A DNA stretch of 64,000 bases from Clostridiales bacterium (GTDB lineage: Bacteria > Bacillota > Clostridia > Oscillospirales > Oscillospiraceae): contig QAMJ01000017.1 of assembly GCA_003150355.1 (NCBI GenBank), positions 1 to 64,000 of the forward strand, in the 5' to 3' direction. Shown here piece after piece: positions 57,660 through 64,000 of this stretch. The notes below the pieces were generated by a model. That model did no database searches. It was not told the DNA's origin and saw only the letters and a list, made by a program, of their open reading frames with translations. Position 1 is the stretch's first letter. Each line of letters opens with the position of its first letter. The translations under genes were made by a program, and so were the position numbers.

Positions 57660-58421
57660 TCAGGCTTCCTTAACGCCCTTGACCCATTTTTCGCACATTC
57701 TGTAATACATGGACATATCGCCGACCTGGGTGATATAGTCAACGCCGCATGCGAACCACTCGTTGGTGTCCTCGGGGTCGATGCCGAGCATACCGGAGTA
57801 TACGCCCTTGGCCTTGGCCTTTCTGATCATTTCCTTGATAGCGTCCTTTACCCGCGGATCGTCAAGCTGGCCGGGGATGCCGAGAGAGACGGAGAGGTCA
57901 TAGGGACCGAAGAAGACGAACTCTACGCCTTCCTGCTCAAGGATATCGTCATACGCCTCGACGCCGTCCTTGCCCTCGATGAGCAGAACGACAGCGACGT
58001 CTCTGTTCGAATCCTCAAAGTAGGTCTCGCTCTTGCCGGTATAGCCGTTTGCTCTGACATAGGGGCAGGCTCCGCGGCGGCCGACAGGGGCGAACTTTGC
58101 CCACTTCATGGTGTTGCGGACATCCTCCACGCTGCTGATGCCGGGGACGACGATGCCGGCTGCGCCGATATCGAGAGCGTGCTTTATCGCGGTCTCGTCT
58201 ATGTTGGGGACTCTTATGAGAGGAATGCAGTCAAAGGACTCGGCTGCACGCACGAGATGGGCGTTGGTCTCGATGCCCCAGCTGCCGTGCTCATTGTCGA
58301 TGAACACAAAGTCAAAGCCGGTCTTGGCGGTGATCTCCACCATCTCGGGGCAGGCGGTATTTACAAACATTCCGATGGGTTTTTTCTCTTCAGCCATGAG
58401 CTGCTTCATGCTTCTGCGCAT
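57660..58421 (-). CDS. HpcH/HpaI-family class II aldolase
   Basis: 253 aa. Motifs: FVFIDNEHGSWGIET, IPLIRVPNIDETAIKHALDI, GAAGIVVPGISSVEDVRNTM with the metal ligands, and VEFVFFGPYDLSVSLGIPGQ. These enzymes cleave 2-keto-3-deoxy or 4-hydroxy-2-oxo acids to pyruvate and an aldehyde. Last gene of the TRAP system 2 operon, which suggests that the imported compound is a sugar-acid or keto-acid derivative; further conversion enzymes are not encoded here. Confidence 0.9.
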   Translation of the reverse strand: MRRSMKQLMAEEKKPIGMFVNTACPEMVEITAKTGFDFVFIDNEHGSWGIETNAHLVRAAESFDCIPLIRVPNIDETAIKHALDIGAAGIVVPGISSVEDVRNTMKWAKFAPVGRRGACPYVRANGYTGKSETYFEDSNRDVAVVLLIEGKDGVEAYDDILEQEGVEFVFFGPYDLSVSLGIPGQLDDPRVKDAIKEMIRKAKAKGVYSGMLGIDPEDTNEWFACGVDYITQVGDMSMYYRMCEKWVKGVKEA

Positions 58422-58443
58422 ATTATTCTAAGCCTCCATTAGA

Positions 58444-59715
58444 TCAGAAAACAAGATTTGGGATGAACGACTGTACCTGCGGGAAAAGGGTAACGATAAG
58501 GAGCACCACGAAGACCACGCCCATAACGTAAAGAACGTCGGGGAAGCTGTCCTCTATGCGTATACCGACTATGCGGCAGCCGGTGAACAGGCAGACCGAC
58601 AGCGGGGGAGTGAGAGATCCGATCGCGGTGTTCATAAGGAGGATAATGCCGAACTGTACCGGGGTGTATCCGAAGCCGGTCATTATCGGGAGAAGGATCG
58701 GGGTCATAAGGATGATTATGGATACCGTCTCCATAAAGGTGCCGAGGATAAGAAGGATGACAGTGATAACGGCGATGATAAGCACCTTGCTGCTGGTTAT
58801 GCCCATGAGCCATGCCGTGAAGTTCTGGGGGACGTTCTCGATGGCGAGTATCCAGCCCAGCGGAGTTGCCGCGGCAATTATCAGAAGGATGACCGCGCTG
58901 CCTATCGCGCTGTCAGCCGCGACCTTTATGAACTGCTTGAGAGTCAGCTCCTTGTATACGAACACCGCAAGCAGGAACGCATACACGCAGGAGACGACGG
59001 CGGACTCGGTGGGAGTGAACATTCCGGACATGACACCGCCGAGGATGATGACGGGGGTCATAAGCGGCAGGAGAGCATCGGCAATGATGAACATGATCTC
59101 CTTGAAATTATGCTTGACATAGCCGCTGGGGTAGTTTCTCTTGACGGCCAGAAAAACGATGAGCGCCATGAGGCCGAAGATAACGAGGCAGCCGGGGATG
59201 ATGCCGGCAAGGAACATTTCGCCGATGGATGCACCGGACGAGCTGCCGTAGACGACCATGACGAGAGAGGGCGGGATAAGGCTTGCCATAGCGCCGCCCG
59301 CTGCCATCAGGGAAGCGGTGATGCCTTTGCCGTAGCCGTCCTTGACCATTTCAGGCCCCATGAGACCGCCGATAGCCGCAGTGCTTGCGACACCGGAGCC
59401 GGAGACCGCGCCGAAAAAGCCGAGAGCCGCGCAGCCGGCTGCGCCGAGACCGCCCGGCATCCTGCCGACGATCAGCTTTGCGAGGCGCATAAGGCGCGGC
59501 GAGCTGCCGTAGGCCATGATCGCACCGGAGAGCATGAACATCGGAAGCGCCATCATGGTGAAGGAGCTGACGCCCTCACACATTCTCTGGGCGATGATGG
59601 AGAAAGAGCCGCCGGAGGTCATTATGAACGCAAGGCAGCTCATGCCTATCGAGAAGCCGACGGGTACGCCGATGAGAAGAGTCACCAGCATGACCGCAAA
59701 AAGAACACCTATCAT
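58444..59715 (-). CDS. TRAP transporter large permease (DctM family), system 2
   Basis: 423 aa with DctM signatures GVPVGFSIGMSCLAF, GAVSGSGVASTAAIGGLMGP, LIPPSLVMVVYGSSSGASIG, TPTESAVVSCVYAFLLA and GSLTPPLSVCLFTGCRIVG. Overlaps the DctQ gene by four bases. Clearly divergent from system 1, so it probably has a different substrate. Confidence 0.95.
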   Translation of the reverse strand: MIGVLFAVMLVTLLIGVPVGFSIGMSCLAFIMTSGGSFSIIAQRMCEGVSSFTMMALPMFMLSGAIMAYGSSPRLMRLAKLIVGRMPGGLGAAGCAALGFFGAVSGSGVASTAAIGGLMGPEMVKDGYGKGITASLMAAGGAMASLIPPSLVMVVYGSSSGASIGEMFLAGIIPGCLVIFGLMALIVFLAVKRNYPSGYVKHNFKEIMFIIADALLPLMTPVIILGGVMSGMFTPTESAVVSCVYAFLLAVFVYKELTLKQFIKVAADSAIGSAVILLIIAAATPLGWILAIENVPQNFTAWLMGITSSKVLIIAVITVILLILGTFMETVSIIILMTPILLPIMTGFGYTPVQFGIILLMNTAIGSLTPPLSVCLFTGCRIVGIRIEDSFPDVLYVMGVVFVVLLIVTLFPQVQSFIPNLVF

Positions 59716-60203
59716 TCTTTTCTGTCTCCTTTCCCGGCCTCACGGCCTTCTTTTATCTTCTGTATCGCAAGAACAACGAAGTAAACGACCATGATAACGC
59801 TGCCGGCGATAACGGCAAAATAGTTCACGGCGTTCGGGATATGCAGGCCGGAGCTGTAGATGGTGAGGTTCTTCTTGAATACAGGCAGAGAGATATACGC
59901 GAGAGCCACCGTGAACACAGCGCAGAGGATGTTGCTGAAGGCAAGGATATATGCCTTTATTTTCGGACTGAAAAGAGAAACGAAGAAGTCGATCCTCGTG
60001 TGGCTGTCGCGGGCGACAGCGAGAGCGGAGCCGAAGAAGGTCACCCATACCATGGAGAAGAGGACGATCTCATCGGTCCAGATAAACGATTTGCCGAAGA
60101 ACACGCGGTTCGCAACCTGCGCAAATGAACACAGGCACATAAGGATCATAAGAAAAGCGCAGAGCTTCTCCATGACGGAATTCATTATTTTATAAGCTTT
60201 CAT
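59712..60203 (-). CDS. TRAP transporter small permease (DctQ family), system 2
   Basis: 163 aa, four helices (LMCLCSFAQVANRVFFG region, FSMVWVTFFGSALAVARDSH, LAFSNILCAVFTVALAYISL, YFAVIAGSVIMVVYFVVLAI). The family motif FIWTDEIVLFSMVW is present. Confidence 0.92.
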   Translation of the reverse strand: MKAYKIMNSVMEKLCAFLMILMCLCSFAQVANRVFFGKSFIWTDEIVLFSMVWVTFFGSALAVARDSHTRIDFFVSLFSPKIKAYILAFSNILCAVFTVALAYISLPVFKKNLTIYSSGLHIPNAVNYFAVIAGSVIMVVYFVVLAIQKIKEGREAGKGDRKE

Positions 60204-60260
60204 ATATCTTTCCTTTCATGTATGCGAGCCGCAGTTGACAGCGGTGCGGCTTCCTTAAAG

Positions 60261-60288
60261 CCCCGGAATACCTTGCGGTACCCCGGGG
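60261..60288 (-). terminator. Intercistronic hairpin after TRAP system 2 binding-protein gene
   Basis: On the minus strand CCCCGGGGTACC / GGTATTCCGGGG with a 4-base loop and a short CTTT tail. Partial terminator or stabiliser that would favour the binding protein over the permeases, as seen in system 1. Confidence 0.7.
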
Positions 60289-60310
60289 CCCGTAACATGC
60301 AGCTTAGATA

Positions 60311-61372
60311 TTATGCGAGGGGTTCCTGGCCGGAAGAGGTCAGAGCGAGGTTGACAGCGTCGGTGCCGTACTTGTCGGTGTACAGAGCCCAGACGGAGTC
60401 CATTGCGGACTTGAAGGCTTCAGCATCGATCTCGTTGACTTCCATGCCGTTGTCCTTGCAGGTCTGGATCATATCTGCCTCAGACTCGCTGCTGAGCTGT
60501 CTGTCATAGTCGCGGCACTCTTCGGATGCGGCCTGGATGATCTCCTGATACTCGGCAGGCAGGCTTGCCCAGAAGTCGGGGTTGACGATGAAGAGCGCGG
60601 TGGAGTAGAAGTGTCCGGACAGGGAGAGGTACTTCTGAACATCATAGAAGCCGTTGGCGGTGATGATGGACAGGGGGTTCTCCTGGCCGTCGACAGTGCC
60701 CTGCTGGAGAGCGGTGTAGAGCTCGCTGAAGTTGATGATGGTCGCGGAAGCACCGAGAGCCTCAAACATCTTCACGCGGATCTCAGACTGTGCGGAACGG
60801 AACTTGATGCCGGCCATGTCTGCGGGAGTGTAGATCGGGCGGACATTGTTGGTGAAGTGACGGAAGCCGCTTTCCCAGAAGCAGAGGACCTTCAGGCCGG
60901 TGGGCTCGATCCAGTTCTCTTTCACGTAGTCGCCGTAAGCGCCGTCGAAAGCGGCTCTTGCGGACTCAACATCGGGATACATAAAGGGCAGTTCCTCGAT
61001 TGCGGTCTCGGGAACCATGCTCTGCCAGTTGGACATACCCATGACCATTGCTGCGGTCAGGGAGCCGTCAATGACCTGCTGGATCTCTTCGAGCTCGCCG
61101 CCGAGAACGCTGCTGTCATAAATGTCGACCTTGACGCCGCCGTTGGTCTGGCTCTCGACCATGTCCTTAAACTTGACAAGGGCGAGGTGAGCGGGATGGG
61201 ACTGGGAGTTGACGTGCGCTATCTTGAGGGTATAGGTCTTTTCAGGGGCTGCGTCTGCCTTTGCCTCTGCTGCCGGTGCAGCGCTGCTGTCCTGAGCGGG
61301 GGTGCTGCTACCGCAGGCGGCCAGAGCAAATACCATGGCTGCTGCGAGGATGATTGCCAGGAATCTTTTCAT
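60311..61372 (-). CDS. TRAP transporter substrate-binding lipoprotein (DctP family), system 2
   Basis: 353 aa. Lipobox LAAC in the signal MKRFLAIILAAAMVFALAAC. DctP fold: VDIYDSSVLGGELEEIQQVI, ADMAGIKFRSAQSEIRVKMF (the KFR binding Arg), TIINFSELYTALQQGTVDGQ with ENPLSII, VDGQENP being a hallmark of this family. First gene of its operon, with GntR-type operators upstream. Confidence 0.94.
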   Translation of the reverse strand: MKRFLAIILAAAMVFALAACGSSTPAQDSSAAPAAEAKADAAPEKTYTLKIAHVNSQSHPAHLALVKFKDMVESQTNGGVKVDIYDSSVLGGELEEIQQVIDGSLTAAMVMGMSNWQSMVPETAIEELPFMYPDVESARAAFDGAYGDYVKENWIEPTGLKVLCFWESGFRHFTNNVRPIYTPADMAGIKFRSAQSEIRVKMFEALGASATIINFSELYTALQQGTVDGQENPLSIITANGFYDVQKYLSLSGHFYSTALFIVNPDFWASLPAEYQEIIQAASEECRDYDRQLSSESEADMIQTCKDNGMEVNEIDAEAFKSAMDSVWALYTDKYGTDAVNLALTSSGQEPLA

Positions 61373-61396
61373 TTCTCATATCTCCTTTTTCGGTTT

Positions 61397-61458
61397 ATTG
61401 GTACGGTCTTCGAACCAATTTCGCTTTTTAAGCTACCACACGAATTTTGAAGTGTCAA
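61397..61458 (-). promoter_or_regulatory. Promoter of TRAP system 2 with downstream GntR-type operator
   Basis: Minus strand TTGACA (61453-61458), 17-base spacer, TAGCTT (61430-61435). An imperfect palindrome at 61397-61419 (ATTGGT ... ACCAAT outer arms) lies just after the predicted start site. It shares the GGTAC/ACC elements of the stronger site at 61492. Confidence 0.65.
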
Positions 61459-61491
61459 TACGGTTTTGACAAGACCTACGTTTGGAACAAA

Positions 61492-61518
61492 AAAATGGTA
61501 CAAAGATTGTACCATTTT
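61492..61518. promoter_or_regulatory. GntR (FadR-subfamily) operator
   Basis: A perfect 27-bp palindrome, AAAATGGTACAA, AGA, TTGTACCATTTT. It contains the TGGTnnnnnnnnnACCA type core used by FadR-like regulators. It lies between the divergent GntR gene and TRAP operon. Confidence 0.85.
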
Positions 61519-61584
61519 ACCAATAGCTTATCCGCGCACTTTGGAGTACAATAATTGTAATAATGATAGAAATGGAATAGCTGT

Positions 61585-62325
61585 ATGTTCGCACCAATTT
61601 CCAAACAAACCGTCGTAGAAAACATCATAAATACCATCCTTGAGATGATAGCAAAGGGAGAGATCAGGCCGGGAAGCTCCCTGCCAAGCGAGCGCGAGCT
61701 TGCCTGCCGGCTCAATGTCAGCAGGTCGTCCCTGCGTGAGGCGCTGAAAGCGCTTGCCTATGAGGGCATAGTGGAAATAAGGCAGGGCTCCGGGACTTAT
61801 CTGACCGATAAGGCCGTGACCACGACGGCTCCGTTCTTCTCAAATGCGGAGCAGCTCCTGAGGCAGCACTGCTCCGACTATGACCAGATACTGGAGACAA
61901 GGTACATACTTGAGACGGAGATGGTCGCGCTGACGGCGGTGCGTATCGACGACGCGGGCATAAATGAGCTGCGTGCATCAATCGGGCGAATGAAGGAGCT
62001 GCTTGACGCCTGCTCGTATGAAGCGTACACGATGGAGGATCTGTCTTTCCACAACTCCATTGCCAAAAACTGCCGCAACTCCTACCTGTACAGCGCTTAC
62101 AACATGCTGTTCCCGACCATTGTTGATATAAGCAAGCTCGGCGAGACGGTGCCTGACAGGCACTGGCCGTCGTATCAGCAGCACATCGGCCTGTTTGAAG
62201 CCATTTCGGCGCGCGACGCGGAATTGGCAAAAAAACGCATGGCAGAGCATGTGCATTACTGCGGCGAGAATGTGGCGCTGTTCTATTCTTCCGTCGCACT
62301 GGAGAGCGCGCCGACCGGAAAGTGA
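61585..62325 (+). CDS. GntR-family (FadR subfamily) regulator of TRAP system 2
   Basis: 246 aa. Winged helix: QTVVENIINTILEMIAKGEI, RPGSSLPSERELACRLNVSR, SSLREALKALAYEGIVEIRQ, GSGTYL. The all-helical FCD effector domain follows (QILETRYILETEMVALTAVR, DLSFHNSIAKNCRNSYLYSA, HIGLFEAISARDAELAKKRM with HVHYCGE), including metal-binding Asp/His positions. Divergent from the TRAP operon with palindromic operators between; repression relieved by an organic acid is the expected mode. Confidence 0.93.
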   Translation: MFAPISKQTVVENIINTILEMIAKGEIRPGSSLPSERELACRLNVSRSSLREALKALAYEGIVEIRQGSGTYLTDKAVTTTAPFFSNAEQLLRQHCSDYDQILETRYILETEMVALTAVRIDDAGINELRASIGRMKELLDACSYEAYTMEDLSFHNSIAKNCRNSYLYSAYNMLFPTIVDISKLGETVPDRHWPSYQQHIGLFEAISARDAELAKKRMAEHVHYCGENVALFYSSVALESAPTGK

Positions 62326-62363
62326 GCCGCTGAACGGCAGAAAACTGAACAATATAAAACCGA

Positions 62364-62397
62364 GGCAGCCGTCCTTCACGGACGGCTGCCTTATTTT
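62364..62397 (+). terminator. Terminator of the GntR-family gene
   Basis: GGCAGCCGTCC / GGACGGCTGCC, 5-base loop, followed by TTATTTTTT. Confidence 0.9.
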
Positions 62398-62432
62398 TTA
62401 TAAAGATGAAACGGATTTACAATTGAACATTA

Positions 62433-62570
62433 TGTACAAAATGTAAACTCGTAAAATGGCAGCCTGACCAAAAATGCGTCGAGGCAGCAAAAATCGGTTG
62501 ACATCGGCGGCAATTATGTTATTATGGCGGTGTAAAGTTTGCATAATTAAAACAGATTTACAAATGTAAA
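62433..62570 (+). promoter_or_regulatory. Promoter of TRAP system 3 with TTTACA/TGTAAA operator-like repeats
   Basis: TTGACA (62498) and TATTAT (62520) with a 16-base spacer. The palindromic element TTTACAAATGTAAA at 62557-62570 lies about 25 bases after the predicted start, and a similar TGTACAAAATGTAAAC lies upstream at 62433-62448. Neither matches the other operators in the window; the regulator is probably outside. Confidence 0.55.
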
Positions 62571-62633
62571 CATAAAGCATAAACACGGCAAATCAGCCTG
62601 AAGATAAATAAAAAAACAGGAAAGGGATGGACC

Positions 62634-62783
62634 ATGAAAAACATCGCCTGCATGGGCGCGTTTACGATCGGCCCCAAGCTTGCGGAAGAGCTTCTCAAGA
62701 CGTGGCTGTCCTGCAAGTTCGATCCGAGCAGCCTGTCCGCACCAAAGGTGCAGGCCTATCACGATTACGACTACGCAAGGTAA
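62634..62783 (+). CDS. 49-residue small ORF upstream of TRAP system 3, possibly a deletion product
   Basis: AGGAAAGGG lies 7 bases before ATG 62634. The frame reads MKNIACMGAFTIGPKLAEEL through LLKTWLSCKFDPSSLSAPKV and AYHDYDYAR. It is soluble and looks like the two ends of a larger enzyme joined, as with the ilvD remnant, but I cannot name the family. It may still be translated given its ribosome site. Followed by an 82-base gap to the TRAP gene. Confidence 0.45.
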   Translation: MKNIACMGAFTIGPKLAEELLKTWLSCKFDPSSLSAPKVQAYHDYDYAR

Positions 62784-62865
62784 TCGAAGCAGAGATCCCT
62801 GATCAAGGAATAAGACCGGAAAGGTTTATTCAATAAGCAAGAAGAATAAGAAAAGGAGAAACAAA

Positions 62866-63939
62866 ATGAAACGTATTCTTTCCATGATCCTTGCCCTGTG
62901 CATGGTATTTGCCCTCTGCGCATGCGGCAACAGCTCCGCTCCCGCACAGCAGACCACTGCTCCCGCAGCCGACAGCGCTGCCGCAGACACCGCCGCTGCT
63001 GCACCCGAGATCAAGTTCACCATTTCCACCGACGCTGCAAACCGCACCCAGTACTGCGAGCTGTTCGTCAAGAACCTCGAAGAGGCTTCCAACGGCCGCA
63101 TCAAGGGCGAAGTCCTTGCAGCAAACTCCCTCGGCAGCTGCAATGACATGTGCCAGATGCTCCAGCTCGGCACCCTCGACATCATGCTGTCCGACGATAT
63201 GTCCGTTGACAGCAACCTGAACGGCGCACTCGGCTTCGCATGGCTGCCCGGCCTGGTCGCAGACTATGATGAAGCTGACCAGTACTACAACTTCGGCTGG
63301 ATCGCTGAGAAGGTCGGCGAGATCATGCTCGAGAACAACCTTATCCGTATGTCCTCCTTCTGCAACGGCTTCCGTCAGGTCGGCAACGTTGTCCGCCCCA
63401 TCACCGAGATGAGCGACCTCGCTGGTCTCAAGATCCGTACTCCTTCCGTTTCCTCCATCGTTGACTTCTACGAGATGTGCGGCGCACTGCCCGTTATGAT
63501 CGCAGGCTCCGAGGTTCTTTCCGCACTCCAGACCGGCACTGTTGACGGTCTCGACAACTCCGTTTACAACTACATCAACCAGGGCGTCACCGACGTCGTC
63601 AAGTACATCTGCGAACTGAACTACTGCTACGCAGGCGGCTGCTTCATCGCCGGTACTCCGTTCTGGAGCACTCTGAGCGCTGAGGATCAGGAACTCTTCC
63701 TCCAGTGCGCACAGGATGCATCCGATGTGTTCATCACTGACTTCCGCGCAGAGACCGACCGCATCCTCCAGGAAGGCGTTGACAATGGCCAGTGGGTCAT
63801 CACTCAGCCCTCCGAAGAGATGCAGGCAGCTCTCCAGGAGATCTACACCCAAATCTGGGAAAGCTCCCGCGAGACCTACGGTGACGAGATCATGGACGTC
63901 ATCATCAGCGGCCAGTACAAGGAACTGTCCAACAAGTAA
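62866..63939 (+). CDS. TRAP transporter substrate-binding lipoprotein (DctP family), system 3
   Basis: 357 aa. Lipoprotein signal with LCAC, an Ala/Thr/Pro linker, then a DctP fold: CNDMCQMLQLGTLDIMLSDD, EMSDLAGLKIRTPSVSSIVD (KIRTP binding Arg), PVMIAGSEVLSALQTGTVDG with LDNS. Several extra cysteines are unusual for a surface protein of an anaerobe but tolerable. The permeases should follow beyond the window. Confidence 0.93.
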   Translation: MKRILSMILALCMVFALCACGNSSAPAQQTTAPAADSAAADTAAAAPEIKFTISTDAANRTQYCELFVKNLEEASNGRIKGEVLAANSLGSCNDMCQMLQLGTLDIMLSDDMSVDSNLNGALGFAWLPGLVADYDEADQYYNFGWIAEKVGEIMLENNLIRMSSFCNGFRQVGNVVRPITEMSDLAGLKIRTPSVSSIVDFYEMCGALPVMIAGSEVLSALQTGTVDGLDNSVYNYINQGVTDVVKYICELNYCYAGGCFIAGTPFWSTLSAEDQELFLQCAQDASDVFITDFRAETDRILQEGVDNGQWVITQPSEEMQAALQEIYTQIWESSRETYGDEIMDVIISGQYKELSNK

Positions 63940-63960
63940 TAAACAGTCGGACGATTCAAG

Positions 63961-63994
63961 AGAGGGATTGGGGGTATATTCCTCCAATCCCTCT
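63961..63994 (+). terminator. Intercistronic hairpin after TRAP system 3 binding-protein gene
   Basis: AGAGGGATTGG / CCAATCCCTCT with a 12-base loop and no T-run before the window ends. The third such hairpin after a binding-protein gene in this window. Confidence 0.6.
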
Positions 63995-64000
63995 TACAGA

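Noticed and set aside
1..64000. CRISPR array, rRNA operon or prophage
   Set aside because: No regularly spaced repeats, rRNA-like sequence or phage structural genes were seen while reading both strands.

Overview
The window looks like a chromosomal segment of a moderately high-GC, anaerobic, gut-type Gram-positive bacterium of the Clostridia, most likely Oscillospiraceae or a close relative. The grounds are lipoprotein signal peptides throughout, sortase-anchored pili, a 2-hydroxyacyl-CoA dehydratase with its ATPase activator, an old-yellow-enzyme-type enoate reductase, many TRAP transporters, and no oxygen-respiration genes. This is inference from gene content; there is no rRNA or intact tRNA to place it.

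Layout. 0-2 kb: extracytoplasmic thioredoxin and a lipoprotein MsrA-MsrB fusion (oxidised methionine repair), then a cluster of hairpins. 2.3-9.2 kb: enoate reductase, two-subunit dehydratase, activator and a 52-residue membrane protein as one minus-strand operon. A TetR-family gene sits next to it, and the same palindrome lies upstream of both. 9.3-18.7 kb: a relaxase remnant, a three-gene sensory operon (degenerate 7TM sensor, soluble histidine kinase, LuxR-type regulator), decayed small genes, a large DUF5067-like lipoprotein, an IS110 scrap, and a zinc-ribbon/TPM-domain pair. 18.8-25.7 kb: a thioredoxin fold without cysteines, two Fur-family regulators, a CRP/FNR-family regulator and three glycosyltransferase-like genes, the last fused to a cyclic-nucleotide-binding domain. 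26-33 kb: a complete sortase-pilus locus resembling the streptococcal FCT type, including a SipA-like signal-peptidase homologue that lacks its catalytic residues. 33-42.3 kb: an AfuABC/FbpABC-type ABC transporter with two AraM-like dehydrogenases, AraD, a HAD phosphatase and a divergent DeoR regulator, probably for uptake and catabolism of a phosphorylated polyol or sugar.

42.5-57.6 kb is mosaic. It holds a broken small gene, a tRNA 3'-end fragment with its terminator, an AraC regulator, an ilvD gene with a large internal deletion, and further on truncated PucR, membrane-protein and LacI/Gfo-Idh-MocA pieces. Between two 45-bp direct repeats (45.31 and 55.87 kb) lies an intact metabolic module: thioesterase, IclR regulator, TRAP transporter, then FdrA, a 63-residue protein, a DUF1116 protein, an acetate-kinase-family kinase and a DUF2877 protein. 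FdrA/DUF1116/DUF2877 is the gene set of the recently described oxamate carbamoyltransferase (AllFGH). Here it is paired with an acetokinase-like enzyme instead of carbamate kinase and with a carboxylate TRAP importer. It may be a phosphorolytic, ATP-yielding pathway for another organic acid, and it is the best candidate for an undescribed system in the window.

57.6-62.4 kb: a GntR-regulated TRAP transporter with an HpcH/HpaI aldolase. 62.5-64 kb: the start of a third TRAP locus, cut by the window edge. The recurring theme is import of organic acids or phosphorylated carbon sources, each with a local repressor whose palindromic operators can be seen, set among traces of gene transfer and deletion.
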